64,000 nucleotides of DNA from Lindgomyces ingoldianus (Eukaryota; Ascomycota; Dothideomycetes; Pleosporales; Lindgomycetaceae). Below are positions 22,247 through 32,359 of the stretch, in pieces. How positions within the stretch are numbered: the stretch's first letter is position 1; each line of letters begins with the position of its first letter. The position numbers were made by a program, and so were the translations under genes. The notes beneath the pieces were generated by a model, which was given only the letters and a program-made list of their open reading frames with translations, was not told the origin of the DNA and did no database searches. The stretch spans positions 725,236 to 789,235 of the forward strand of contig NW_022985192.1 of the NCBI RefSeq assembly GCF_010093535.1. Reading direction: 5' to 3'.

Positions 22247-23498
22247 TCTACCAACATTATCATCAGAAGGAGAAGAAGGACAAAGAAAGCAAAGGGGCTT
22301 TGTGTGAATAGGGGTATAAGCAGGATGACGACGCAGTGTAAGAAATGGATGGATACGGCGAGTGACTAACTCAACGAACGACAAACAAATTTCAAGGGCA
22401 GGGCGGGCGAGCAAACAAACATCCCCGGCCTAGGAAATCGATTTTCGGCCCTGGGCGGTATGAAACCAACATTTTTGTTCAACCTTTTTTTCCCTCCATT
22501 TCTGTTCCTATACTTTACCCGCCTGCATTACATAAATCATGCGCAAGCACTCCGGTTTTTTGGTTGCTGGATGGCCGGGGGAGATGATCTTGCTGTGTAG
22601 GAAATTATAGGCCTCACCGGCGCAAGGGTAGATTTGCTACCTGTAATGGGATGCGCCATGGAGTAGGAGTAATAATGGAAATGGTGAACCTATATATCTG
22701 TATGTTTATGGGTGTGTTGTGATTGAATCTGAGCTCTCAGAAATTTCTAAATATCTCGATCTCTAGCTCTAAATACGTTTGATAGTATTGCGCCAGCGCT
22801 GTAAAATGGTCAGAAGCCCAGAACTCCAATCATCTCCGCCCATGCAGACATCACTTAAACTAGAGCCGATATTCTGAACAGAGTTGACCCTTGGGCTGAG
22901 GGCTTTCTTTGTTAGGAACAATATAGTTAAAACTAGGATTACGTAAGCTTTGAAGGAGGATGTTGTATATTGTAGTCAGCTGCAGATTTAGCTGTATCCA
23001 TTGGCCTACGCAAAACAGGAAGGTTCAAGAACTTGTACTGTCTGCATAGGAGCGGCATTATCATCTAGAGACATCGTACAGATACTAGTACTGTTTAGGA
23101 TGAGACTACATATATATCACCGTCCATGACAGACCAATGTCTGGGAAGATTTGATTTTTCGGATTGGTTTTGGAAGGGAGCGTTTCAAGGATGCCGGTTT
23201 CTGGGCTGAATAAGCCGAACTTTGTCAGGCTAGCCTGCAGTGTACTTTGAATAGATGGATTTGAAACCTTCCAAGTTAGGAGATCGATGCTTCTAGGGGG
23301 AATTGGTCTGACTCCACGCAGCACATCAAAAGGGACCGGGCACATGTTGAGAAAGGCGACAAACACCTTGGTATATATTTCACGTTCATCTCCATATCCT
23401 TCAAAAATAACCCGTCGAATTCACATGCAGATTTCCATTGAAAGACCCACACAATTCCGACGCGCCAGAACAACCAGAGTCGCCTAACCTAACCTATC
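22247..23498. other. Intergenic interval between convergent genes
   Basis: Holds the 3' ends of the mannosyltransferase (+) and splicing-factor (-) genes. T-rich runs lie around 22,470-22,560 and the rest is unremarkable. A minus-strand open frame at 23106-23366 has no recognisable content. Confidence 0.5.
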
Positions 23499-25354
23499 CT
23501 ACTCGTCAAAGTTGCCCCTGCGGAACTTATCCTCATCATAGTATAATGCGCGAATAGTCCTGCCCTGAAACTCAAACCCCTCTTTGAAGCGGTTGACAGC
23601 CTATTATAGTGGGTTAGGAGGGTGGCCACAGAACTACTTCTGAACTATAGCAACTTACATTAAGCGCTCCTAATGGAGAGTTGAACTTGATGTAGACAGT
23701 TTTCGAAGACGCTTCAGAACCGAGATGAACATGAATACGCTCAATCGTGCCGAACTATAACAATACGTCAGCATGATTTTGCACAATTCTAACGGGCTGC
23801 TCCCCTTTTTGTCAAATACATCGCCCATTTCTTGCCGGATACCTCCGTCCGACCGATCTGCGTCCTCTGCGAAATTGACGCCGTCAACACAGCCCCAAGT
23901 CACAATGACAGATGACGGCTTGCCAAATTCGCCGTCTTCGTCTTCCCGCTTTCGTTTTCCACCGGTGAACACGTGAACGGTTGGTCCTGAATCCACAACT
24001 GTCTTTCTATTGGCTATCTTGAGACTCAAAGGTTCGAGAATGCCGTCGTTATCCTTACCCAACCCTTCCCCTTTCTTGTAGCCCATTTTGGCCATCATCC
24101 GTTCGCCGATTGACATCGGTTTGGTCTTCTCTTTCTTCTCCTTCTTTTTGGGGGTTAGCTCAGGTCGAGCATCCTCCATCTCGAGATCCGATTGATCCGG
24201 TTGCTTATAGTGCACAGGAGCGCCTGAGATGACGGCGGAGTACGGTTGGTTCGGTGGTGACGGTCGTTCATAGCGTACTGGCGCACCTTCAATCACGGAG
24301 GAATAGATAGGCTTTAGTGACTCAGGTGGCGGCGGTGGGGGGGAAGGAATAGGGACGGGTTCATAAGATGGCCCCGGCGGGAGTGATGGGATTAGATTGT
24401 CTTCGGGAGGTGGGGGTGGTGGAGGTATAGGGATCACATTCGGCTGTTGTGATAGGCGCATGCGGATCATATATGCCTCTTCGCCAGTCGACGCTTCTGA
24501 AATAACAGTAGGAGAAGTAGTCAGAAGCTGGGTGGAAGATTTTGTTCCAAGAGGCGGTGCGAAGCTCATATGAGGGCGATACGCATCATTTTCGTCATCA
24601 GGAGCTTCTGGTGGTGGAGACGTCTCCATCGGCTCGGCGGAGGACATTCGAGAGTAAGAGCTTGTTGGGGACTCTGGATTCGACTCGTCGCTGCTGTTCT
24701 CAACTCCGATTTTTTGGAGGAATTTGATGAACATGGAATTGGACTCTGAGCTAGCCGCGAAGGCGTCAATATCGGTAGGGTAATGAAGATCGTAAGGACG
24801 ATTCCATTGAGACTTCATCTGCTGCTTCTGCTGTTGCAACATCATCTCTCTCTTTTTCTTGCCTCTCTTGCCTCCCCGTTGCGCTTGGTGTTTGGCAGCG
24901 TATATGTCGGCAGCGACCAGGTCTTCTTCAGTAGTCCTTAAGAAGTCCTTGCGGCTGGCTGCGGCAGCACGAGAGGCAGCAGAAGCGGCGTCATCGGTAG
25001 AGCTTTGCTTGGGGGCGGGGCCGTGGAACTTGGGCTTCTTGTTTTGTGGCTGGTTACTGGACCTCGCGCGGTGTCCGGTAAGGTGAGACGGAGTAAAGAA
25101 GAGAGCTGAGCATGGTGGGATGAGCAACCGTGAACCTAGTTAGATGGGAAGGTGTAGACATGAGATATACCGTTCTTCTTCTGTTTCTGCTCTTCCTCTT
25201 GCTTGTCTTGCACCCAGCCTTGTGCTGCGCCTTCTGCACCCGGCGGGGTGGGCAATAGATGAGCGTAGGGGTTGGGGAGTGTCGCAACCGCTGCATAGGG
25301 GTTCGGCAATTGGCTCTTCCCTGGCTGGTTACTAGCACCTGATTGAGTAGCCAT
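23499..25354 (-). CDS. Spf45/Drt111-like splicing factor (G-patch + RRM)
   Basis: Four exons on the minus strand: 25354-25171, 25105-23805, 23754-23659 and 23600-23499, about 560 residues. The N-terminal half is low complexity with proline runs (PPPPPPP twice) and Lys-rich KRGKKKRE. A G-patch (IGERMMAKMGYKKGEGLGK) lies at about 392-435. An atypical RRM follows, with the first strand in SSVIVTWGCVDGV, helix 1 in GGIRQEMGDVFDK, FGTIERIHVHL and VYIKFNS for the central strands, and AVNRFKEG plus IRALYYDEDKF for helix 2 and the last strand. This order is that of Spf45/Rbm17 and plant Drt111, nuclear proteins of the early spliceosome. The intron after FDKK has no GT donor: the frame-preserving junction is AAG|GGGAGC. 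The GTATTT 15 nt upstream also keeps phase but deletes VFDKK from helix 1. The start at 25354 is the first ATG in frame. Confidence 0.88.
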
Positions 25355-25684
25355 AACTGTGCTGAGGATAAGGTATTGTTGAGCAGAGGAGGAGGGGGAG
25401 GTGGAGGACGAGGACGAGGATGAGGGAGGCACAGTTGGCGCGTCGCCAAGACTGTGCTTAGTTATGGGTAATCGGCCAAGTCACGTGGATATCAACTATC
25501 AACGTGCTGTACGGGAATGGTGCTATCAGTCTAGACGCATGCGAGCAGGCCTCTTGTGTAATTTTGTTTGTTCTTTCCCTGTACAGTTGCGTATACTAAG
25601 ATGTATTCCACTCCTCACAACTCCTCCCATTGACCGAGTCCTGACTTGCTTAGATCCATAGACTTTTGCCCCGATATCAACACA
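25355..25684. promoter_or_regulatory. Divergent promoter, splicing factor / Pcs60-like gene
   Basis: A 330-bp shared upstream region. It contains a CACGTG palindrome at 25482-25487, a purine-rich block next to the minus-strand start, and pyrimidine-rich sequence before the plus-strand start. No TATA box stands out. Confidence 0.4.
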
Positions 25685-27281
25685 ATGGCTCCCACCACCC
25701 TCGAAAATGCCTTCTCCGAGGACTCGTCCTCCACTGCCATCATTGTTCCCTCAAAACCTCCCCTATACATCTCCTACCAGAGACTTACCGCCGATGTCAA
25801 GGCATTCCAACAGCAACTGGCTGCTCTCGGCGTGACCGCTCAATCTGCCGTCTCCATTGCGTTACCCAACTCGTACGAATTCATCGTCTCTTTCATTGCC
25901 GCATCCTGGCAACGGGCCATTGCGGCGCCACTCAACCCAGCATACAAGCAATCCGAGTTCGAGTTCTACATCGACGATCTGAGTTCGGCGGTTGCTCTGG
26001 TGCCGAAGGGCGCGTTTAGTCAAGATGCAGCTTCTGTTCGCGCAGCAAGAAAGTACAAAGCCGCAATCGCCGAGTGCTTCTACAATGGCAAAGAAGTGGT
26101 TCTAGACGTCAGGGAAAATGGGAAATTAGCGGGCGAGAGCAACAAAAACGTCCAGTCAGCGCAGCCAGATGATATTGCGTTGGTCCTACATACCAGTGGA
26201 ACAACAGGTCGCCCAAAAGCTGTGCCATTAACACACCGCAACCTGCTAAGAACAATGAAGAACATTCAGGCTACCTATCAATTGTCTCCCAAGGACCGTA
26301 CTATGCTGGTCATGCCGCTCTTCCACGTCCACGGTCTACTAGCCGGCTTCCTCGCACCGCTTGCCTCTGGAGGATCGGTCATTGTACCATTGAAGTTTTC
26401 AGCTTCCGAATTTTGGGGAGACTTCATTGAGCATAAAGCAAATTGGTTTACGGCGGTCCCCACGATCCATGTAATTCTCCTCAAGAATCCACCTCCAAAC
26501 CCAAAACCTCGAATCCGTTTTATCCGGTCATGCTCTTCTCCACTCTCGCCCAAGGTTTTCCATGAACTAGAAAAGGCGTTCAATGCCCCGGTCCTGGAGG
26601 CGTACGCAATGACCGAGGCTGCACATCAAATGACGAGTAACCCTTTGCCTCCCAGAAAGCGCATACCTGGCAGCGTAGGTATTGGTCAGGGAGTTGAGAT
26701 TAAGATCCTTGATCAAGAGGGAAACGAAGTTGCACAAGGTGAAGAGGCCGAGATCTGCATCCGCGGCGAGAATGTTACCAAAGGCTATCTCAACAATCCC
26801 GCTGCTAATGCTTCATCGTTCACTAAGGATGGCTTTTTCCGGACTGGTGACCAGGGCAAAAAAGACCCTGATGATTATGTGATTATCACTGGTCGCATCA
26901 AAGAGCTCATTAATAAAGGTGGTGAGAAAATTAGTCCTATTGAACTGGACAACGTGATTGCGCAGCACCTAGCTGTGTCTGAGGCTGTCAGCTTTGCGCT
27001 GGACGATGAGATTTACGGGCAAGACGTTGGGGTCGCCGTTGTGGTCAAGGACGGACAGAAGCTCAATGCCGAAGCCTTGAAGACTTGGATGGGTGAAAGG
27101 GTTGCCAAGTTCAAACTGCCTAAACAGGTATTTCCAAGCGCTCCACAGTGCCTGCAGAAGAGTTCACTGATCACCGCAGGTCTTCTTCACGGATACCATG
27201 CCCAAGACCGCCACTGGCAAGATCCAACGACGCCTCGTCGCCGAAGCCATGCTCAAGAAAGAGCCTAAGCCTAAGCTTTAG
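25685..27281 (+). CDS. PCS60: Pcs60-like AMP-binding acyl/oxalyl-CoA synthetase
   Basis: Two exons (25685-27127 and 27180-27281) give 514 residues. This is a complete ANL-superfamily adenylating enzyme: P-loop-like LHTSGTTGRPKAVPLTH at about 167-183, the aromatic/His motif PLFHVHGLL, the adenine-binding AYAMTEAAHQMTSNPL, the TGD motif (FFRTGDQG), the hinge GRIKELINKGGEKISP, and the C-terminal lysine loop TATGKIQRR encoded in exon 2. Length and the EAYAMTEAAHQMTSNPLPP block match yeast Pcs60/Fat2 and plant AAE3, which make oxalyl-CoA. Substrate assignment is by resemblance. Pcs60 is peroxisomal through a terminal SKL, whereas this protein ends PKPKL, a weak match to a type 1 peroxisomal signal, so localisation is open. 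Reading through the 52-nt intron would lose the catalytic lysine loop. The Met at 25685 is the first ATG in frame. Confidence 0.9.
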
Positions 27282-28078
27282 CCTTTAGCATACTGCATTC
27301 TGTCTGCAATGTACAGTAGATACCGTTTTGCATATAGCACAAGATACTTGAATAGAGCCCACGTTTTGGTACCGATTGGACATGGACTTCCCTTCTCGCC
27401 AACACCAAGGCTTTTCTCGCTAGCTAAACGCACTGTTTCCCCTCTCTCTGTGAATTCCGGCCCTTGTCGATGGCGCTATTGGTCTCGCTAACTGCAGCCT
27501 CAATCTCGGCCTTTCCCGCAATATCACGTTCTGGACTCGCAACATCCAATTGTTATAATTGTTATTTGACCGCCTTCTCGTATCCTTATATCTCTTGTAG
27601 CAAAAATTCTATGTCGTTAGCTGAGAATGTCACAATTTAAGGTTCGGCCCCCCGCTGCCAAAAGGTTTCTTTTGATTTACTCACGTTGGCTCTGCACAGA
27701 GATAATGGGATGTGGAACTTGTTTTTCGAACACATGCAATATGCGAATGAGAGGGCTGGAAAGCGAGATGAGGTCGTGAAGGACACTGAACTTTGACTTT
27801 AAGGTGTAAAGGAGATTTACTCCCTTTTCCAATTTTCTCTCTAGAAGACGTCCCACACTTCCTCGCCGATTGATGTTCCTTTCGTTTCGTTAGACTTCGT
27901 CATGATCTTCATAGGATATTTTTCGTCTCAATGAGATGTTTTCTCTTGCATTCGTTGGTTCAACCCCAAACCTGTGACTGTTTGGTGGTCTCTCCACGAG
28001 CGCCTCGAATTGTTCAGGGAATACTTCCCTGCAGCATCCTCGCATCAACCACTCACCATCTCTCAACACAACAATCTA
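27282..28078. other. Intergenic interval
   Basis: No gene supported. The 3' end of the synthetase gene lies on the left. The 28079 gene's open frame extends back to 27974 without an ATG. Confidence 0.5.
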
Positions 28079-29317
28079 ATGATGGGAGACTTCATACGAC
28101 TCCCCTCTCCCTCTCCCTCTACAGCCCCTTCCATCATATCCTTTGCTTGCCCACCGGGAAGCCCCACGTCACCTAACGCAAAGATGTCAAAACTAGACCC
28201 AACCATGACACTAAAACCCACCCTGAAGCCTCCCAGCTCAAAACGAATATCCAAACGTCTGTCTGCATCCCCGCTTCCAACCCCCACACCCCTCTCCAAC
28301 ACCACCAGACAAAACCCCCCAATTTCAAAGCGCCGATCTACCGCCACCCGCCTCAGCATCAGCAGTCTCCGAAGCCTCTCGCGAAACCCCTCACGAACCA
28401 AAGCTTCCGCAAACCGAATGTCAACCGTACAATCTACCCTCCAATCCCCCTCCCCGCCATCAACCTCCACTACGCCAGGACACCCCCACACCTACAACCT
28501 CATGGAAAACTACATCCCCTGCATTCACCCGCTCTGCTCCGAACACTACCTCCTCTCCTCTCTATCCCCCACCTTCTACACAACTCAAAAACCTTACGGA
28601 CTGCGCCACAAACGCGGTCTCTGTCCGTCACACGCCTACAAGGATTTAAAAGCTGCCAACGACGCCTGTCGCCGCGAATGGGAATCCATGAGACAGAACG
28701 CGGGGCGGAAGAACCTGTCCGTCATCGCCAGCGAACACGAAGCCTGGATCTGCGCGCTTGACGTTCAGCGATCGGGTGAAGCTGCAGAGCTCGAGGATCG
28801 ACAGAAACAGCGTGTGCTGGGGTGGGAGGATCCAACGTCACCGATTTTGTCCGTGTCAGTGGCACCGCTGGTGGCGCTGAAGACAGGGGGAAGTGAGAAG
28901 AGTAAGCCAGTATTAGAACAGTGGGATTGGCGATATATGCCTAGGCCGTGTACCCGCAAGGGTTGTAAACGGAATTGGTATTCGCCGTTTTCGGCGACCT
29001 TGTATCAATGGTATCTGCAAGAATGCAAATTCGGGCTTACAATGCTGGAGACTTTATGTCCTGAATGCACTCGCGCGGACATCGAGGCCTTAGTAGAGAA
29101 CATCGAGAAGAAGAAAGCGATAAAGGAAGAGGAATGGGAAATTTGGCTTGAGAAGGTTCGAAAGGATCGGGAGGTAGAGCGGGCATTTTGGGAGCAGGCG
29201 CAAAGCAGAGTGGTGAAGGAACGGGGCATGAGGTTTAAAGTTGTTGAAGAGAAGAAGGAACTGGAGTTGGAGGGTAAGGGATTTGAGATGCTCAAGGAGT
29301 TGTGCGTTGTAATGTGA
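28079..29317 (+). CDS. Hypothetical Cys-rich protein, 412 aa
   Basis: Single exon starting at the tandem ATG pair at 28079/28082. Residues 1 to about 130 are Ser/Pro/Thr/Arg-rich and look disordered. From about 135 a structured-looking region begins (MENYIPCIHPLCSEHYLLSS), with further paired Cys and His (GLCPSHAYKDL; PCTRKGCKRNWYSPFSATLYQWYLQE; TLCPECTRADIEALVE). These Cx3-4C and CPxC pairs suggest zinc-stabilised folds but match no domain I know. The last 80 residues are a highly charged Glu/Lys helix (KKKAIKEEEWEIWLEKVRKD), probably a coiled coil. There is no signal peptide or membrane helix. Proteins with this CIHPLC-type segment are, I believe, restricted to filamentous ascomycetes and lack an assigned role; that is from memory. 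It converges with the BTB-like gene. Confidence 0.75.
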   Translation: MMGDFIRLPSPSPSTAPSIISFACPPGSPTSPNAKMSKLDPTMTLKPTLKPPSSKRISKRLSASPLPTPTPLSNTTRQNPPISKRRSTATRLSISSLRSLSRNPSRTKASANRMSTVQSTLQSPSPPSTSTTPGHPHTYNLMENYIPCIHPLCSEHYLLSSLSPTFYTTQKPYGLRHKRGLCPSHAYKDLKAANDACRREWESMRQNAGRKNLSVIASEHEAWICALDVQRSGEAAELEDRQKQRVLGWEDPTSPILSVSVAPLVALKTGGSEKSKPVLEQWDWRYMPRPCTRKGCKRNWYSPFSATLYQWYLQECKFGLTMLETLCPECTRADIEALVENIEKKKAIKEEEWEIWLEKVRKDREVERAFWEQAQSRVVKERGMRFKVVEEKKELELEGKGFEMLKELCVVM

Positions 29318-29928
29318 TAAAGTGTAAGGGTTTACCTCTTTCTGTTCTTAAAAGGTCTTATATGTTAGAAGAGGCATTGGTCGTGTTGGCATGGTTGCAC
29401 TGGTAAGAGCGAAATTCTTCGCGTTTTCCTATTTGATAGCGTGTAGACGCTAGTCGTCCACCGTACCATATTCTTAGAGACGCTAGATGCAGGCATTTTT
29501 TCTATAATCCAGACGTTGTATCGTTGAAGGATTTGGTAGAATGGGTTGGCCCATCAAAGCCAAGCGTAGTTGTCGTAGCCGCTCTACTGGAAATCCCTCG
29601 AGAAAGTTGAGTCTTAATCCTTTGGTATTCTATTTGATATCCACTGAGAGAAAAGAGGTGGGAAACCCGATCGCCCAGTTCCCAGAAATGTGAACCGCTC
29701 GTCCATCCGCTGGCGATCGAGTGAAAAAAAATTGTGTCCAGGTTGATGTCATTTCCAAATTCGCAAGAGGAGAGAAATTCGAGGTATCATGCGGTAGCGG
29801 AATCATAGAGGACCGTAAAGGCAGCCATATAGTAGCATTCAGTGCAACAATATCCAATCCAATGAGAGCCACTCTAATACGCTGATCATAGGCTCTTGTA
29901 CTGATAGATTGTAGAAATATGTCTGTCT
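29318..29928. other. Intergenic interval between convergent genes
   Basis: 611 bp. Only 3' flanks are expected and nothing coding is seen. Confidence 0.5.
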
Positions 29929-31885
29929 TTAGCGCTCTTTTTCTTCATCACTAACACATCGTTGAAGCTTCCCCAATGACGAAGTACCATTTACTTCCTC
30001 GTCATCGTCTAGCTCGATATCGCCCTCTTCGGCCACAAAGAACTGTTCGTCGTCATCAGTATCATTGTTCGTCTCGCAATCGCATGAAGTCTCTTTGTCG
30101 CCGTTTCTAGTCGGTAGATTATCGAAGTTGAGGGTTGTGACAATCGCGCCGCCACCATTAGTATGTGTATTAGATGTAGTCTTGAAGTCGCTGCAGTGGA
30201 CAGTCAAAATCTTCACAGCTAGCTTAGAGCGCCTCCTCTCAGAATGCGAAGACGACTGTTCTTGACCTCTGTCATCTCTCGCTGAGCTCTGTATAGAATC
30301 CGCCGTCGAATTGAAGAAGGTCCCATCCAGGAGAAGACTGAAAGTTAGCGAGGGTCTTGCTGTTCACATTTGGATAACCTACACTACGTGCCACGGCCGT
30401 GTCCAAATCGGCATTCCATACCCCAGCAACCTTTATATGGAGAGTTCTTCTCAACAAACGCCTCTCGTGACTGACCCGGCGCATGCTTGCTTCGCTTAAC
30501 GCAGTCTGCGCAAAGACCTTGGAACTCTTGCTGGGCTCGGTAGGTGGCGATGTCTACCGACTTCTTGAAATCGCGGAGGCATACATTAGACTCGCACTGG
30601 GTAGTCTTGGGGGTGAACTCGAAATTCTTGAGCCTTCCAATAACCTCTTCGAGGGGATGCTGCTTCAACACCCTGTCAATGGGCCAGCAGCCAGGCTTCA
30701 GAAGGGCGTCCTCATAGTCAAAGGTGGTCTCCTTGCGACAGGAACAATGAGTACCATGAAGCTTCTCCAATGGGAAGTTCAACTCTTTCTCAAGGACAGA
30801 GTGGACAGAAGTTCTCGCTGCGGTCAAAGGGCCTGCATATGTGAGCTCATGATGCGCAAAAGATCGGCGGATGTTGGGATAAGTATAGGGAGGACTTACT
30901 ATCGAATAATCGGGCTTTGACCGTCAGATTTTCATATTCGGTAGGATTATGCATGAACATTAATTCATTTGTGTTGTACACAAGATATTTGGTTAGTTTC
31001 ATGAAGCCTTCAGCGCGATCGAGCATGGCGCAGGTAAAGGCCATAGTGCGTGCAAGCATCGGAGAGAGTACCCCCTGGCCGAACTTCTCGTCGTACAGAG
31101 CAACGAACCAGGACTTGATGGCGTTAGTATTTTCTGGGATGAAGCCATACGTCCACCCGACGCCCATGACATTCCACACGTCTTCGACGCGAATGGCCTG
31201 GGGCGAAGTAGGGATAGTTTTAGCACCATTGTGGAGGGCGCGAAGCCAGATGTCGAAGGCACGGCTCAAGCCGTTGTTCTCCATAGAGATCATTAGCTGG
31301 TCAGGTTGAAGGCCAAGCACATGCTTAAAATAAGCAGAGGTACCAGCCATGACGCGTGGGGAGATTGTGAAGTCGAACACACGAGAGCGTTTGGCAGGTG
31401 TGTTGACTGTATTGGATCACTCGGCGAGCGGCTTCGCCGATGGAGTGAGGCGGATGGTGAAATCATCTTCTGGGTCGATTTTGATGCTAAAGTACTGTTT
31501 ACGCTAGGAGCAAGAGTTAGGCGAACTGACTTCATAACGCTAAGATATTGGTTAGTGTGTGTAAACTATTGACGTGGTTAGGCACGAGGCAGAGAATGGC
31601 GGAATCGGGGTGAGGAAGGTATGACTCGTCAGGCGAAGACACACTTACATAGAAGCTTGTGGGTCGGAGATCGGAGTCAGGATAAGGTAGGGACCGTAGG
31701 CAGAGCGAGCATCATTGGATTTGGGATGCAGAAAGGATCTTGTAGCAGTAGAGCGCTGACTGTTTGAGTTAAGCTGGCTTGAGGCGTTGCGGCCTGGGAA
31801 TGGTTCGCGAGCGAGAAGTGGGATGGTGTGAGTGACGGCGTCCAGTCACTCTGAACGTCGGTGAGAAAGATGTTGCCAAAAGCAT
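29929..31885 (-). pseudogene. BTB/POZ-like gene with in-frame TGA
   Basis: Minus-strand exons that join in phase: ending 31649 (5' limit unresolved; ATG at 31885 is the best start candidate), 31486-30900, 30832-30388 and 30337-29929. Introns of 162, 67 and 50 nt have GTAAGT, GTAAGT and GTAGTG donors with CTAAC-like branches in two. The product resembles fungal BTB-like proteins: SNDARSAYGPYLILTPISD, then IIKIDPEDDFTIRL, RVFDFTISPRVMAGTSAYF, VEDVWNVMGVGWTYGF, and a Cys-rich centre (HCSCRKE, CESNVC, LCADC). The C-terminal exon is acidic (DDDEQFF, ELDDDEE). The single frame of exon 31486-30900 contains a TGA at 31417-31419, between PSAKPLAE and SNTVNTPAKR, just before the BTB core. No intron removes it without breaking phase. 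A CGA-to-TGA change would explain it. Either the gene is newly inactivated, the codon is read through, or the base is an error. Confidence 0.6.
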
Positions 31886-32359
31886 TGGGGTGGAGGTAAG
31901 ACGCAGAGCAGAACTGATTCGAGTCTAGACAATCGTGAATCTGACTGGCAAGGAGGGTTGTAGTCGTTCAGAAGACGAGAATACGAAAGAGAGTAAGGAT
32001 AGGAAGAGAGTATATAGAAGTGGCAAAGAAGCGGAAATTTGGAGTCGAGATAAAGGTGGCGGGGAGGGTATGACGGTGCGGTGGGAATGCAGTGGGATTG
32101 CGGTAGGAGTGGTGACAGTGAAAGGAAATGAAACTACTGACATCTACTCACGTAACTCGACAAATTAACTGTCACGATAAAGAATGCATTTATCTGGACC
32201 ACAACCCAAAAAAAACACGAAAGCAGTCCTTGATGAACCTAGGGTATAAGGTAGAAAACTCAGAGCCACATGCTATCCTCGAAGCATCCACTCGGTCCCA
32301 ATGACGCCCCTTTCCTTGTCCATACCTCACGCAGTATGCAAACCAAAATTGAAAGCAAT
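31886..32359. other. Intergenic interval
   Basis: 474 bp between two minus-strand genes, pyrimidine-rich on the minus strand near 31,950-32,150 (likely the BTB-like gene leader). No further gene seen. Confidence 0.5.

Noticed and set aside
31293..31535. Ser-rich minus-strand frame overlapping the BTB-like exon
   Set aside because: Out-of-phase shadow; the neighbouring frame has the family-like sequence and consistent splice phases.
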